A stretch of DNA of 44,514 nucleotides from Yoonia sp. (GTDB taxonomy: Bacteria > Pseudomonadota > Alphaproteobacteria > Rhodobacterales > Rhodobacteraceae), in assembly GCA_023955335.1 (NCBI GenBank), contig JAGSGF010000002.1, positions 76,410 through 120,923 of the forward strand, given 5' to 3'. The notes beneath the pieces are model-generated. The model did no database searches, was not told the origin of the DNA, and saw only the letters and a list, made by a program, of their open reading frames with translations. The position numbers and the translations under genes were made by a program. Below, one piece after another: positions 1-10,303 of this stretch (the stretch's first letter is position 1; every line of letters begins with the position of its first letter).

Positions 1-1
1 G

Positions 2-1231
2 GGCGCGGTTATCGCCATAATTCTGGTTGGCATATTCCTGACACGCCCCGTTTTCCGGTACATTCACCATGCGCGTCTGCGCGAAATGTACACGGCTCTT
101 GCCCTGTTGATGGTGACGTCGATTGCCGTTTTGATGAGCATGGTCGGATTGTCCCCAGCATTGGGGACATTTCTTGCAGGTGTCGTTTTGGCCAACTCTG
201 AATTTCGTCACGAGTTAGAAAGCGATTTGGCACCCTTCAAAGGCCTGCTGCTTGGTCTGTTTTTTATCACTGTCGGTGCGGGCATCGACTTTGATCTGCT
301 GGCCGACCGCCCTTCATTCATTTTGGGCGCAACCGCCGCCATTATCGCGATCAAAGGGGCCGTGCTTTTTAGCCTGTCGTTCTTGTTCAAGATGAAAGGC
401 AGAGACCGCTGGCTGTTCACTCTGAGCCTTGCGCAAGCCGGTGAATTCGGCTTTGTTCTCGTGTCATTTTCCCTGCAACAAGGAGTGCTGGGCGCGGCCC
501 TTTCGTCCACCCTATTGCTGATCATTGCCATGTCGATGTTGGTGACGCCGCTCTTGTTCATCATCTTTGATCATCTGAGCAAACGCCTGCATGCCAGTGA
601 CACGCCAGTGGCTGATGAGGTCGACGCGCAAGGCACCGTAATCATCGCGGGCATCGGACGATTTGGGCAAATCGTGAACCGCTTGGTCCAGTCAGCTGGA
701 TTTTCGACAGTCGTGATCGACAATGACTTGGCCACGGTACAGATGATGCGCAAGTTCGGGTTTCGCGGGTTTTTTGGCGATCCGACACGACCTGACCTAT
801 TGAATGCGGCTGGCCTTGTCGATGCACGGATTCTTGTCGTGGCTATTGATGATCGCGCTGCGGCGATCAAACTTGTGACTTATGCCCGCAAAACGCACCC
901 CGATCTGCATATCATTGCCCGCGCCCATGACCGGGTGCATGTCTACGAACTTTATGCGGCGGGGGCCAATGACATGGTCCGCGAGCTGTTCGACGGATCG
1001 CTGCGCGCTGGCCGTTATGCGCTGGAAAACCTTGGGTTATCGGAATTCGAAGCGTCCGAGGCCGAGCAAACGTTTTTTCATCACGACCGTGCAGCCGTGC
1101 GCGCATTGGCCGAATTGTGGAAACCGGGCGTACCGCTCGCGGACAATCCCGACTATGTGGCGCGGGCCCGCGAGCTGAATAACGAACTTGAAACAGCCCT
1201 TGGGTCCCGTCCGCAAAAGGAGGGTAATTAA
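2..1231 (+). CDS. Kef-type (CPA2) monovalent cation:proton antiporter, 5' truncated
   Basis: This is the 3' part of a potassium/proton antiporter of the inner membrane. The frame is open to the left edge, so the true start lies outside; 409 residues are visible. The first ~190 visible residues are hydrophobic membrane segments and include the CPA2-type stretch [11 protein letters not shown] TrkA-N nucleotide-binding domain follows, with GIGRFG at visible residues ~217-222 and the second conserved stretch [12 protein letters not shown]. Family knowledge: KefB/KefC/YbaL proteins release K+ under electrophile or redox stress, gated by nucleotide or glutathione adducts. Its TAA overlaps the converging cobT stop by 4 bp, with no terminator between them. 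KefB versus KefC or YbaL cannot be decided here. Confidence 0.9.
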   Translation, partial: GAVIAIILVGIFLTRPVFRYIHHARLREMYTALALLMVTSIAVLMSMVGLSPALGTFLAGVVLANSEFRHELESDLAPFKGLLLGLFFITVGAGIDFDLLADRPSFILGATAAIIAIKGAVLFSLSFLFKMKGRDRWLFTLSLAQAGEFGFVLVSFSLQQGVLGAALSSTLLLIIAMSMLVTPLLFIIFDHLSKRLHASDTPVADEVDAQGTVIIAGIGRFGQIVNRLVQSAGFSTVVIDNDLATVQMMRKFGFRGFFGDPTRPDLLNAAGLVDARILVVAIDDRAAAIKLVTYARKTHPDLHIIARAHDRVHVYELYAAGANDMVRELFDGSLRAGRYALENLGLSEFEASEAEQTFFHHDRAAVRALAELWKPGVPLADNPDYVARARELNNELETALGSRPQKEGN

Positions 1232-2238
1232 GCGTCGGTCACGCCTGCTTCTGCAAATGTTGCCATGCCAGAATGACATGCAACTGCCGCCTTCACGATA
1301 CTGATGGCCACAGCCGCACCGGACCCTTCGCCGAGGCGCAGGCCAAGTGACAACAGTGGTTCTTTGCCGATACCGTCAAGCAAACGGCGATGCGCGCCTT
1401 CTGCGCTCAGGTGTCCGGCGACCGTGTGGTCCAACGCGCCGCTTGCTGTCTTGTGCAACACCGCCGCCGCCGCCGAACAAATAAATCCGTCAAGAATAAC
1501 CGGGATACGGTGCGACCTAGCCGCCGCAATTGCGCCCGCCATCGCCGCCAATTCGCGCCCCCCCAAACAGCGCAATGCTTCCAGCGGATCAGTGGTATCG
1601 TGCAGGGCAAGCCCGCGCGCAACGACATCCGTTTTGCGAGCAAGGCCCGCGTCATCAACGCCCGTCCCACGCCCGGTCCAATCGCCAGGCGCACCGCCAA
1701 GAACAGCTGCAGCAACAGCTGCACCGGACGTCGTATTCCCGATCCCCATCTCACCAGTGACCAAAAGATCCGCCGCCGGATCAACGGCATTCCAGCCCGT
1801 TTGCAAAGCTGCGACCACTTCTGCTTCGGTCATCGCAGGTGCTGTGGTGAAATCAGCAGTGGGTGTATCCAGATCAAGCGCATGCACGTCCATCTTGGCA
1901 CCAACCGCCTTAGACAGTTGGTTGATCGCTGCTCCGCCATGTTCAAAGTTGGCGACCATTTGCACAGTCACCTCTGGCGGAAACGCAGATACGCCTTGCG
2001 CGCAGATCCCGTGATTGCCCGCAAAGATAATGACCTGTGGGGCCGTGATTTCAGGACGCGGATTACCCCGCCAGCCAGCATACCAAATTGCGATATCTTC
2101 AAGACGGCCAAGCGCGCCAGGCGGTTTGGTCAACTGACTATTGCGGTCTGCCGCACCCGCAAGTGCGGTGGCATCAACATCAGGGCCTACGGCCAGAACG
2201 TCACGAAATTCGGAAAGGGTTGAAAATGGCGCTGACAT
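1228..2238 (-). CDS. cobT: Nicotinate-nucleotide--dimethylbenzimidazole phosphoribosyltransferase
   Basis: This cytoplasmic enzyme makes alpha-ribazole phosphate from nicotinate mononucleotide and 5,6-dimethylbenzimidazole, activating the lower ligand of cobalamin. The 336-residue product has the usual family length (about 340-360). Visible family motifs are [27 protein letters not shown] and, near the C-terminus, [11 protein letters not shown], whose Glu (~304) matches the catalytic base of the family. The frame is open ~330 bases further upstream, but that part is the shadow of cobS; the ATG beginning [11 protein letters not shown] is the family start. The gene diverges from cobS, the next enzyme of nucleotide-loop assembly, across 73 bp, so co-regulation is likely. 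Confidence 0.95.
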   Translation of the reverse strand: MSAPFSTLSEFRDVLAVGPDVDATALAGAADRNSQLTKPPGALGRLEDIAIWYAGWRGNPRPEITAPQVIIFAGNHGICAQGVSAFPPEVTVQMVANFEHGGAAINQLSKAVGAKMDVHALDLDTPTADFTTAPAMTEAEVVAALQTGWNAVDPAADLLVTGEMGIGNTTSGAAVAAAVLGGAPGDWTGRGTGVDDAGLARKTDVVARGLALHDTTDPLEALRCLGGRELAAMAGAIAAARSHRIPVILDGFICSAAAAVLHKTASGALDHTVAGHLSAEGAHRRLLDGIGKEPLLSLGLRLGEGSGAAVAISIVKAAVACHSGMATFAEAGVTDA

Positions 2239-2311
2239 CTGGTCCTCAATGCGATTAGGTTTGCATCTGTGTAACGTAGGATCAGCAGATGAAAAGACCG
2301 CAAAGGGCAAC
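2239..2311. promoter_or_regulatory. Divergent cobT/cobS promoter region
   Basis: Only 73 bp separate the start codons of cobT and cobS, so both promoters must lie here or inside the 5' ends of the genes. I see no convincing -35/-10 pair and the gap is far too short for a cobalamin riboswitch (about 200 nt). The call rests on gene arrangement alone. Confidence 0.4.
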
Positions 2312-3088
2312 ATGATGCGCAATTCCGACATAGGCCGCTTGGTCGCTCTTTCCGACGTTCTTGCAGCCATTGGTTTATTGACCCGATTGCCGGTTCGCGT
2401 TGACACCGACCGTGCGACCGCACGCGGTGCAGCGGCGGCTTGGGCGTATCCAGTTGTAGGGTTAATCGTCGGGATCATCGCGGCGATTGGCATGAGCATC
2501 GCAGCGGCTATCGGACTGCCGGCAGGTGCTGCGGCCCTGATCGGGATCGCCACGTTAAGCATCATCACGGGTGCGATGCACGAAGATGGCTTGGCAGATA
2601 CCGCTGACGGTTTGTGGGGCGGTTGGGACGCAGTACATCGCCTGAAAATTATGAAGGACAGCTATATCGGGACATATGGCGTCATTGCTATTGTGCTGTC
2701 TTTGCTGATGCGTTGGCTGCTTTTAACCGAGTTAATTCATCTTGGCGCAGGGACTGCGCTGATTGCCGCTGCAATGCTCAGCCGTGCGGCGATGGTTGGG
2801 GTGATGACATGGCTGCCCAACGCGCGGACCAACGGGTTAAGCCGTGCTGTTGGACGGCCCACGCTTGCAGTTGCTTTGGTTGCAGCGGGCATCGCGACAG
2901 TCGGCGCTATGGGGCTTATCGGGCTTATCAGTATCGGTGCAGCCGTCGCCGTGAGTGTTATGGCGGTTGGTTGCGGTGCAATTGCAAAAGCCAAAATCGG
3001 TGGCCAAACCGGGGATATACTTGGTGCGGTACAGCAAATAACAGAGATCAGCGTGATGATTTGCGTAATCGCATCACGCGCAGGATAG
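2312..3088 (+). CDS. cobS: Adenosylcobinamide-GDP ribazoletransferase (cobalamin synthase)
   Basis: Integral membrane enzyme that joins adenosylcobinamide-GDP to alpha-ribazole (phosphate), the last step of cobalamin nucleotide-loop assembly. The 258-residue product is hydrophobic, with several membrane segments. It carries the CobS hallmark [18 protein letters not shown] (~residues 88-105), followed by the [14 protein letters not shown] stretch, both implicated in substrate and metal binding. Two adjacent ATGs (2312 and 2315) can start it. The frame is open further upstream, but that part lies antisense to cobT. Partner of the divergent cobT. Its last 15 bp overlap the converging VCBS-repeat gene. 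Confidence 0.93.
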   Translation: MMRNSDIGRLVALSDVLAAIGLLTRLPVRVDTDRATARGAAAAWAYPVVGLIVGIIAAIGMSIAAAIGLPAGAAALIGIATLSIITGAMHEDGLADTADGLWGGWDAVHRLKIMKDSYIGTYGVIAIVLSLLMRWLLLTELIHLGAGTALIAAAMLSRAAMVGVMTWLPNARTNGLSRAVGRPTLAVALVAAGIATVGAMGLIGLISIGAAVAVSVMAVGCGAIAKAKIGGQTGDILGAVQQITEISVMICVIASRAG

Positions 3089-3798
3089 CGCCGCCGTCAG
3101 CGATGCGCGGCCGGTATGTGGGCCAACGTCACGTTTGATCAGATTGCCTGTTTCAAGACGCGTGGCAATCACCCGCGACCAGTCCGCGCTTGCCGTAATA
3201 ACCTCGACGGTATCGCCGCAAATGCGCATGCCGCCGCCGATGTCCCGTTCACCAATCCGGTGATTGGTCAGGCCGGTCATTTGCGCAACCTGCTCTAACT
3301 TACCAACTCCATCGCCTTGCGGCAGATACCGCCAAACCATCAAGGTTTTCGCCAAGTGCGGTCGATCGACATAGGCGATCTCAACGCGCCCATCCCCATC
3401 CATATCTGCAGCGCCCGCAACGGCAAGCCAGCGAAAAGGGCGACCAATATAGTCCGTCGCGGCAAGGTTCACAAAGGCATCGTTGTGATCGAGCCCCCAA
3501 ATCGACATGCGTGCACCAAACTTTTCGTGGCTCTCAACAGTGATCACCTCAAGGGCGCCGTCACCATCAAGGTCAACCAACCGCGGGTTTGTATCCTCGA
3601 AAACCAGCAATTCAGGCCAGACTGCAGTGCGTCTGGTCCCATCGCTCAGTTCAACCTGAAGGCCCGCATGTTCAATCGCGTCACCCAAGATGCCATGCGC
3701 ATAGCGTTGCGTCGGTTCAATATAGTCGGCGGCCACAATCGTTTCAGCCGCAGCAGACCCTGCAAAAGACAAAAACGCGATGATGGCCGCCCTGCGCA

Positions 3799-3799
<1 letters not shown>
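3074..3799 (-). CDS. Secreted VCBS/FG-GAP repeat protein
   Basis: A 241-residue exported protein of unknown role. The N-terminus is a signal peptide (basic MRRAA, hydrophobic core, Ala-rich cleavage region near residue 18). Two calcium-binding type DxDGDG loops are visible: DLDGDGALEV at residues 76-85 and DMDGDGRVEI at 132-141. Both are typical of VCBS/FG-GAP beta-propeller repeats, but there are too few for a full seven-bladed propeller. Its ATG overlaps the stop of the upstream ferredoxin gene by one base (TAATG), so the two are translationally coupled. What a periplasmic repeat protein does with a cytoplasmic ferredoxin is not evident. Confidence 0.8.
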
Positions 3800-4146
<347 letters not shown>

Positions 4147-4322
4147 TCATCGTAGTTGGGACTTTTCTAACTGCGGGTTTGACCCGCGACCAGCCCCAAT
4201 TGCCCCTTAACTGTGCCATGTGCGACAACGTGATCGTGAAATCGACCTGTTGGGTTTTGCACGATGACGTCGATGTCGTTAGTCTTTCCGAAAATCGCAT
4301 GAAATGCAGGCAAACCGCGCAG

Positions 4323-4832
4323 ATGAAATACATTATTCCATTCCTAGCACTTGGTGCCTGTGCATCCGCGACAGCACCAGCGCCTGATAATGTGTTTATC
4401 GACATGGGGCAGATCGAGACAGACGCGACTGGCCGCTGCTTTGCAAAAGATACATCACCGGCTGTAATCGAAACGGTGACCATCCAAGAGATTGAATTGC
4501 CAGAGGTGCGCGACACAAACGGCCCTGTCATAAGGCCAGCGACCTTTCGCACGATCACCCGTCAGCAGATTGTCCGCGAACGGGCTGAAATCCGGTTTGA
4601 GACGGTCTGTCCGCAAAACTATTCTGCCATACTGGTTGCAACGCTCCAGCGGGCATTAAAAGCGCGCGGATTTTACGCAGGTCAGATTAGCGGCACGCTT
4701 GATATGCAAACAGGTGTGGCCATTCAGAAATTTCAGCGCGTCGATGGGTTGGACACCCCATTGCTTTCGCTTGATACAGCACGTCTGCTTGGGCTTGTAG
4801 CCCTGTCAAAAGACACCCTGAACGCTGGCTAA
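4323..4832 (+). CDS. Putative lipoprotein with peptidoglycan-binding domain
   Basis: A predicted 169-residue lipoprotein. The chosen ATG gives MKYIIPFLALGAC: a short signal ending in an LGAC lipobox with Cys13 as the lipidated residue. An in-frame ATG eight codons upstream (4299) is possible but would put charged residues before the signal. The C-terminal half resembles the PG_binding_1 fold (TLQRALKARGFYAGQISG, then AIQKFQRVDGL), which suggests anchoring of an outer-membrane lipoprotein to the cell wall. The middle part matches nothing I recognise. It stands alone, between a divergent ferredoxin gene and the converging degP. Confidence 0.75.
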   Translation: MKYIIPFLALGACASATAPAPDNVFIDMGQIETDATGRCFAKDTSPAVIETVTIQEIELPEVRDTNGPVIRPATFRTITRQQIVRERAEIRFETVCPQNYSAILVATLQRALKARGFYAGQISGTLDMQTGVAIQKFQRVDGLDTPLLSLDTARLLGLVALSKDTLNAG

Positions 4833-4833
4833 T

Positions 4834-4861
4834 AAAAAAGGACGCGCCCGATGGCACGCCC
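4834..4861 (-). terminator. Rho-independent terminator of degP
   Basis: Read leftward, a 9-bp stem (GGGCGTGCC with GGCGCGTCC, two G.U pairs, loop ATCG) is followed directly by six T residues. It lies 24 bp past the degP stop. On the plus strand the hairpin has no T tract, so it works best for degP. Confidence 0.8.
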
Positions 4862-4884
4862 TGATCAATGGTTTTGTGAGTGGC

Positions 4885-6369
4885 TTATTCGCCCAAAAGC
4901 AAGGCTTCGAACCGTGGATCACCACCGCGACGTAACAACAGCAGCAATGACTTGCGGCCTGCTTCGCGTGCAGCGTCGATCTGTGCCTGAAAATCTGCAA
5001 CAGTCAGAACCTCTTGGCGACCTGCTTCAACGATTAGATCGCCAGCAACGAGGCCCTTCTTGGCCGCGTCGCTTTCGGAATCGATGTCAATGATGACCAA
5101 GCCAGTCGCACCCGACAGTGAGAATTGCGCGTCAAGTTCCGGTGTAATCTCCGACAACGTCATCCCAAGCACAGCAGCAGGGGCTTCTGGCTCTGCGGGC
5201 TCGTCAACAGCGGCAGGGAATGCGGCAGCTTCGGACGTTTCACGACGACCCAAAACAACAATCAGGTCTTCAATATCGCCATTTCGCAATACGACGACAG
5301 GCACTTCTTTGCCCACTGGTGAATTGCCAACGATACGAACAAGTTCGCGGGTGTCTTCAATCACGACACCATCAAAGGTCGTGATCACATCCCCTGTCTG
5401 CATGCCTGCATCTTCTGCGGGGCCAGCGGGAACGGACGTAACAAGCGCACCAACGGAGGCTTCAAGCCCGTCGATTGCGTCAACCATATCCGGAGTCACG
5501 TCTTGGATGCGAACACCCAACCAACCGCGACGGGTTTCGCCAAATTCAATGAGCTGGTCGACCACATTGGACACAACTGCGGACGACATCGCAAAACCGA
5601 TCCCGATGGACCCACCGTTCGGCGACAGGATCGCCGTGTTCACACCGACAACTTCAGAATCCATGTTGAACAACGGACCGCCAGAGTTACCACGGTTGAT
5701 CGCGGCGTCCGTCTGAATGTAGTCGTCATAGGTGCCAGACAAGGCGCGGTTGCGAGCAGATACAATACCCGCGGACACGGAAAACCCCTGCCCGAGCGGA
5801 TTACCCATTGCCATGACCCAATCGCCAACACGGGCGCCAACACTGTTGCTGTCGCCAAATTCAACAAAGGGCAGGTCGGTCAGATCGACCTTAAGCACTG
5901 CGATGTCGGTGTTTGGATCCGTGCCAATTAGCTCAGCCGGAACGCCTTCTTCTCCACCCGGGAAAAATTCGATTAGGATTTCATCCGCGCCATCGATAAC
6001 GTGGTTGTTTGTAACGATATAGCCATCAGCCGAGATCACGAAACCGGATCCAAGCGCTGACGACCGGCGCGGTGCGCCGTCTTCGCCATTTTCCAGATCG
6101 TTAAAGAAATCCTCGAACGGGGATCCTTCCGGAACAATGCCTTGGGGGCCGGTACGGCCTGCGATGGTTGTCGATGTGGTGATGTTGACCACAGCGGGGC
6201 TGACCTCTTCGACAAGTTCAGCGAAAGTCGGGGGGCGCTCTTGCGCCTCGGAATATGTGGCCTGTGCGAACACAAGCGCCACGGCGACGGCGGTTCCCGT
6301 CAGCAGCGATTTAAGTGTGCGGGTCGACTCCATTTGGGTCGATTGAATTGCGATAGCCTTTGATGTCAC
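4885..6369 (-). CDS. degP: Periplasmic serine endoprotease DegP/HtrA (Do family)
   Basis: Periplasmic protease/chaperone for misfolded envelope proteins, 494 residues. After a signal peptide (hydrophobic stretch ~19-37) comes a trypsin-like domain with the triad His123 (TNNHV), Asp155 (NTDIAVLKV) and Ser229 (RGNSGGP). Two PDZ domains follow (~270-365 and ~395-494). The start is taken as the GTG at 6369 because a strong AAAGGAG lies 8 bases upstream. The next ATG (codon 13, 6333) has no Shine-Dalgarno and would still leave a signal peptide. The gene sits downstream of hflK-hflC as in many alphaproteobacteria, but a terminator and ~300 empty bases part it from hflC, so it probably has its own promoter. 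Confidence 0.95.
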   Translation of the reverse strand: MTSKAIAIQSTQMESTRTLKSLLTGTAVAVALVFAQATYSEAQERPPTFAELVEEVSPAVVNITTSTTIAGRTGPQGIVPEGSPFEDFFNDLENGEDGAPRRSSALGSGFVISADGYIVTNNHVIDGADEILIEFFPGGEEGVPAELIGTDPNTDIAVLKVDLTDLPFVEFGDSNSVGARVGDWVMAMGNPLGQGFSVSAGIVSARNRALSGTYDDYIQTDAAINRGNSGGPLFNMDSEVVGVNTAILSPNGGSIGIGFAMSSAVVSNVVDQLIEFGETRRGWLGVRIQDVTPDMVDAIDGLEASVGALVTSVPAGPAEDAGMQTGDVITTFDGVVIEDTRELVRIVGNSPVGKEVPVVVLRNGDIEDLIVVLGRRETSEAAAFPAAVDEPAEPEAPAAVLGMTLSEITPELDAQFSLSGATGLVIIDIDSESDAAKKGLVAGDLIVEAGRQEVLTVADFQAQIDAAREAGRKSLLLLLRRGGDPRFEALLLGE

Positions 6370-6377
6370 GAGTGAAA

Positions 6378-6384
6378 CTCCTTT
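6378..6384 (-). promoter_or_regulatory. Ribosome-binding site deciding the GTG start of degP
   Basis: Leftward AAAGGAG with its GGAG 8 bases before GTG 6369. No comparable motif precedes the downstream ATG at 6333. Confidence 0.75.
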
Positions 6385-6672
6385 AGGCAAACATGGGGCA
6401 ATAGGACGAGGCCTGCTTGACGATACTATAGTGAATGTAGGTCGCCCGATTGGCAACGCAAAGGTCAATCGCCCAAACTCAACTGCCTGTGACACGACTC
6501 GATTGAACTGTAACATTTCACTGCAGGTCAAAAATACCATATTAATTATTTATTTCAATCACATAGAAGAATCCGAAAGGGACCATCCCGTGATAGTAAA
6601 ACTTTCGTGTGATCGCAAATAAAGAACCGACCAAGTTGTCATCACACCACGTCACTCGGGCGTAACCGGCAT
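6385..6672. other. Non-coding gap between degP and the hflC terminator
   Basis: About 290 bases with no credible gene on either strand. It should hold the degP promoter, but I see no convincing pair of promoter hexamers. The part around 6530-6620 is more AT-rich than the surroundings. No repeat or hairpin stands out. Confidence 0.5.
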
Positions 6673-6705
6673 AAAAAAAAGGCCGCCCGTTACAGGCGGC
6701 CTTTT
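6673..6705 (-). terminator. Rho-independent terminator of the hflK-hflC operon
   Basis: Read leftward: a perfect stem AAAAGGCCGCC paired with GGCGGCCTTTT, loop TGTAACG, and a run of eight T. It lies 22 bp beyond the hflC stop. With A and T runs on both sides it could also work rightward, but no rightward gene ends here. Confidence 0.92.
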
Positions 6706-6726
6706 GACGTCTTGATGTAGCCGCGT

Positions 6727-7605
6727 TTACTCGGCAGCTGCGCCTGTATCGGATTTGAGGTAATTAAAGAACTCGTTATCCGGTGACAAAACCATCGTGG
6801 AATTGCCTGGCTTTAAGGCCCGCGTGTAAGCGGTCATAGAGCGGTAGAATTCAAAGAATTCTGGGTCCGCACCAAAGCTTGTCGCGAAAATACCGTTCCG
6901 TTCGGCGTCCGCCTCACCACGTGTAATTTCGGCCTGACGTTGGCTTTCAGATACCAATTCGACCACGGTACGATCCGCTTGAGCACACACGCGCAAGGCC
7001 GCCTCATTACCACGGGCAATCTCGTCAGCCGCTTCACGTTCACGTTCGGCTTTCATCCGCTCGTAAGTCGCGTTGAGGTTTTCTGGCGGCAAATCAGTCC
7101 GCTTCAGACGCACATCGATGACCTGCAAGCCAAGCCCACGGGCCGCCGCAATCGCACCATTCCGAATACGCAGCATCAACGCAGCACGGTCGGTGGACAA
7201 GATATCGTTGGATGATACAGAGCCCAGAACCTCACGTGTTTCAGCGCGCAGGATACTGTCCAGACGACGCGCCGCAAGTTCTTCACCACCGCCACCGACG
7301 GCCTGACGGAACTGTTCGACATCCAAGATACGGTACCGCGCAAACGCATCAACGACCAAACGACGGTCATCCGATGGGGTCACTTCGAGCGGCTCGAGAT
7401 CACGGCTAAGAATACGGTCATCATATTTGACGACCTCTTGGATCAATGGAATTTTAAAGCCCACACCGGGATCTTCCTGGACCCTAACGATTTGACCAAA
7501 TTGCAGAACAAGCGCTTTTTCACGTTCGTCCACGATGAATACCGAAGATACGACTGCCACAACGGCAACGACAGCGGCGGGGATAAGGAATGCTGTGGCC
7601 CGCAT
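6727..7605 (-). CDS. hflC: Protease modulator HflC
   Basis: SPFH/prohibitin-family membrane protein that forms the HflKC complex around FtsH and modulates its proteolysis of membrane proteins. 292 residues, the family length. One N-terminal membrane segment (~5-25) is followed by VDEREKALVLQFG and the SPFH domain, with a coiled region rich in Arg, Glu and Ala (~190-240, ERMKAERERE). Its ATG overlaps the hflK stop by one base (TAATG), so production is coupled. Last gene before a strong terminator. Confidence 0.95.
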   Translation of the reverse strand: MRATAFLIPAAVVAVVAVVSSVFIVDEREKALVLQFGQIVRVQEDPGVGFKIPLIQEVVKYDDRILSRDLEPLEVTPSDDRRLVVDAFARYRILDVEQFRQAVGGGGEELAARRLDSILRAETREVLGSVSSNDILSTDRAALMLRIRNGAIAAARGLGLQVIDVRLKRTDLPPENLNATYERMKAEREREAADEIARGNEAALRVCAQADRTVVELVSESQRQAEITRGEADAERNGIFATSFGADPEFFEFYRSMTAYTRALKPGNSTMVLSPDNEFFNYLKSDTGAAAE

Positions 7606-8744
7606 TAGTTTGACCCTCCATCAGTGGTGGTATTTCGGCGCAGTTCGTTCAGCGGCAGATATGGCACGACGCCCTGCCCGCCCCCGTTACCTTCGTCGAG
7701 CAGAATAATATCCACCCCACCCAGCACGTTTTCCATCGTTTCCAGATAGATTCGCTTGCGCGTCACTTCCGGGGCTTTTTCGTATTCGTTCAAAACGGCA
7801 GTAAAGCGGCTTGCTTCACCAACAGCTTCGTTCACCACTTGGGCACGGTAGGCCTCGGATTGCTCCAACAGCTGCGCGGATTCACCACGCGCCTCGGCCA
7901 ATACGCGGTTCGCATAAGCGTCAGCCACGTTTTGCAAACGGTCCCGTTCTTGTTCAGCATCCTGCACCATACGGAACGATTGGATGACCTGCTCTGGCGG
8001 ATCAGCCTTGTCAAAGTTCACACGGACGATGTTTACACCACTTCCGTAGCTATCCAGCGTGCTTTGGATTTCGCCACGCAAACGGTCACCAATTGCACCA
8101 CGGTCACGGTTCAAAATCGGTGCCAATTCAGACTGCGCGATAATCTCGCGCATAACGGATTCAGCAACCGCCGCGATGGTTTGCGGTGGGTCAGCAAGGT
8201 TGAAAAGAAATTGACGCGGATCATTGATGTTCCAAACAACTTGGAAATCGATGTCGACGATATTTTCGTCGCCCGTCAGCATCAGACCAGCGTCAAGACC
8301 GGACCGGCTCGTGCCGATGTCGATGTTCCGCTCGGATGTCACCGCCATAACTTCACGTGTGACAATCGGCCAAGGCGCAAAGTTCAAGCCCGGACCGCCA
8401 GTTTCGCTATAAACGCCAAGCATCAGCTCGACCGACTGCTCTTCTGGCTTGACCGTATAAGCAGACGCCAAAAACCAAAGAACAACCGCGCCAAGGGCAC
8501 CAAGGCCGATTGTGCCGCGTGTCAAAGCCGGACCACCGCCGCCGATGCCGCCACCGTTTTTGCCGCCGCCACTGCCGCCGCCCATCAAGACGCGCAGTTG
8601 CTCGCGTCCTTTGTTTACCAGCTCGTCGATTTCAGGAATGCCCTGACCCTCAACTGGTTTGCGAGGTGGTCGAGGTGGCTCGTCTCCGCCGCCTGAACCT
8701 TTGTTACCACTGCCGCCCCACGGGCCACCGTTATTTCCTGCCAT
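7605..8744 (-). CDS. hflK: FtsH protease activity modulator HflK
   Basis: Partner of HflC in the SPFH complex that surrounds FtsH. The product (379 residues) starts with a Gly/Asn-rich cytoplasmic tail (MAGNNGGPWGG), has one membrane segment (ALGAVVLWFLASAYTV), then YTVKPEEQSVELMLG and the SPFH domain, and ends in an Ala/Glu coiled region (LAEARGESAQLLEQSEAYRAQ). Start chosen at the ATG giving the family N-terminus MAGNNGGPWG. An in-frame ATG at 8807 would add 21 residues and begins 9 bp after gor. Gene order gor-hflK-hflC suggests one transcript. Confidence 0.93.
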   Translation of the reverse strand: MAGNNGGPWGGSGNKGSGGGDEPPRPPRKPVEGQGIPEIDELVNKGREQLRVLMGGGSGGGKNGGGIGGGGPALTRGTIGLGALGAVVLWFLASAYTVKPEEQSVELMLGVYSETGGPGLNFAPWPIVTREVMAVTSERNIDIGTSRSGLDAGLMLTGDENIVDIDFQVVWNINDPRQFLFNLADPPQTIAAVAESVMREIIAQSELAPILNRDRGAIGDRLRGEIQSTLDSYGSGVNIVRVNFDKADPPEQVIQSFRMVQDAEQERDRLQNVADAYANRVLAEARGESAQLLEQSEAYRAQVVNEAVGEASRFTAVLNEYEKAPEVTRKRIYLETMENVLGGVDIILLDEGNGGGQGVVPYLPLNELRRNTTTDGGSN

Positions 8745-8816
8745 TGCGCATAACCTATTCTGTTTCACCCCAAGCGTAGGGCCGTTGATCTTAATGTGTG
8801 CGTTCATGCCCGAAAA

Positions 8817-10175
8817 TCAAGCGGTACGCACGGGTTCCTTCATTGTCACCAGTTCTTCCGAAATTGTCGGATGCACAGCAACAGTACGGTCAAAGTCTTC
8901 CTTCGTAGCACCCATCTTAACGGCAATGCCCACAAGTTGGATCAGCTCGCCCGCGTGATCTGCGACAATATGACAGCCCAGAACCTTGCGGGTGGCCACG
9001 CTGACGATCAGTTTCATCAATACGCGGTCGGACCTACCTGCAAAGGCGTGGTTCATCGGTTTGAATGATGTGGCGTAAACTTCAATGGGTTCTTGCGCAC
9101 GTCCCTGTTCTTCGGTCAGGCCCACGGTGCCAAATTCTGGCTGCGTGAACACCGCCGAAGGGATCAATTCATGATCGGGCTTGGTTGGGTTGCCTTTGAA
9201 CACGGTTTCCACAAATGCCATGCCTTCGCGGATCGCCACTGGCGTCAGGTTCACGCGGTTGGTCACGTCGCCCACCGCATAAATTGATGGCACAGCAGTC
9301 TGGCTATAGTCGTCGACAAGGATTTCCCCGCCACGACCGAGCTTGACGCCGATGTCTTCCAGCCCCAGTCCGTCAGTGTTGGCGTGCCGCCCCGTCGCGA
9401 ACATAACTTGATCGAATGTATGCTCGTCACCATTGGTGGCGGTGACATGGATGCCTTTGCCCTCGCGGCGCATCTCGACGACATTGGTCCCAAGATGCAA
9501 TTTCACACCCTTTTCGATCATGCCGTCCGCGATAAGACCGCGGGCCTCGTCGTCGAAGCCACGTAGAATTTGTGCGCCGCGATAGAATTGCGTAACGTCG
9601 ACGCCCAAACCATTCAAAATGCCCGCAAATTCGGATGCGATGTAGCCGCCACCGACAATCAACATCTTTTTGGGCATCTCGTTGAGCGAGAAAATTTCAT
9701 TCGACGTGATGGCCATCTCCGAGCCTGCAATCTCAGGCTTGGTCGGATGCCCGCCTGTCGCCACGAGGATGTGCTTTGCGCTGACCTCTTCGCCAGTCGA
9801 TAGCAAAATTGTATGCGCGTCTTTTAGCGTGGCACGGGCGTCATAAATTGTGACCTCCGAGTTGCCTAACAATTTGCGGTAAACCGCCTCAAGACGATCC
9901 AGTTCGGCGTGCAGCTTGGTGCTGAATTTGGTCCAATCAAACGGCCCGACCTTCACGTCCCAGCCGTAGGCCGCTGCATCGTTCATGCTTTCGGCGTAGG
10001 TGGATGCGAAAACCATCAGCTTTTTGGGAACACAGCCGCGAATGACACAGGTGCCACCCATGCGGAATTCTTCGGCCAGAGCGACTTTAACACCAGTCGC
10101 AGACGCAACACGCGCCGCCCTGACACCACCGGACCCGCCGCCGATTACAAACAGATCATAGTCAAAGGCCATCAT
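8817..10175 (-). CDS. gor: Glutathione-disulfide reductase
   Basis: Cytoplasmic FAD/NADPH oxidoreductase that regenerates reduced glutathione. 452 residues, full length. Visible: the FAD dinucleotide fold GGGSGG (residues 12-17), the redox-active disulfide in GGTCVIRGCVPKK (Cys43/Cys48), the NADPH-binding GGGYIASEFAG and the C-terminal active-site His435 in HPTISEELVTM. The CVIRGC spacing and family style fit alphaproteobacterial glutathione reductases better than lipoamide dehydrogenase or mercuric reductase. Two tandem ATGs (10175, 10172) follow a GGGATGG-like Shine-Dalgarno. Lies 128 bp downstream of rpiA. Confidence 0.93.
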   Translation of the reverse strand: MMAFDYDLFVIGGGSGGVRAARVASATGVKVALAEEFRMGGTCVIRGCVPKKLMVFASTYAESMNDAAAYGWDVKVGPFDWTKFSTKLHAELDRLEAVYRKLLGNSEVTIYDARATLKDAHTILLSTGEEVSAKHILVATGGHPTKPEIAGSEMAITSNEIFSLNEMPKKMLIVGGGYIASEFAGILNGLGVDVTQFYRGAQILRGFDDEARGLIADGMIEKGVKLHLGTNVVEMRREGKGIHVTATNGDEHTFDQVMFATGRHANTDGLGLEDIGVKLGRGGEILVDDYSQTAVPSIYAVGDVTNRVNLTPVAIREGMAFVETVFKGNPTKPDHELIPSAVFTQPEFGTVGLTEEQGRAQEPIEVYATSFKPMNHAFAGRSDRVLMKLIVSVATRKVLGCHIVADHAGELIQLVGIAVKMGATKEDFDRTVAVHPTISEELVTMKEPVRTA

Positions 10176-10303
10176 GCCATCCCGTCATTGCTGTCGTTTC
10201 AGTGTGCAATCTAAGACTGGGTTGGGCTGACTACAACGGCATTCGCGCGGCCGTGATCAGAAAGGTTTATGCACAAAATTGCCAATATCTGCCCAATTGC
10301 AGC

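Noticed and set aside
1390-2223. Long plus-strand open frame opposite cobT
   Set aside because: It is the antisense shadow of cobT, with Arg/Cys-rich nonsense composition and no ribosome-binding site.
2239-2311. Cobalamin riboswitch before cobS or cobT
   Set aside because: The gap is 73 bp and shows no B12-box-like core; a riboswitch needs about 200 nt.
6333-6335. ATG as start of degP
   Set aside because: No Shine-Dalgarno precedes it, while the GTG 12 codons upstream has AAAGGAG at 8 bases.
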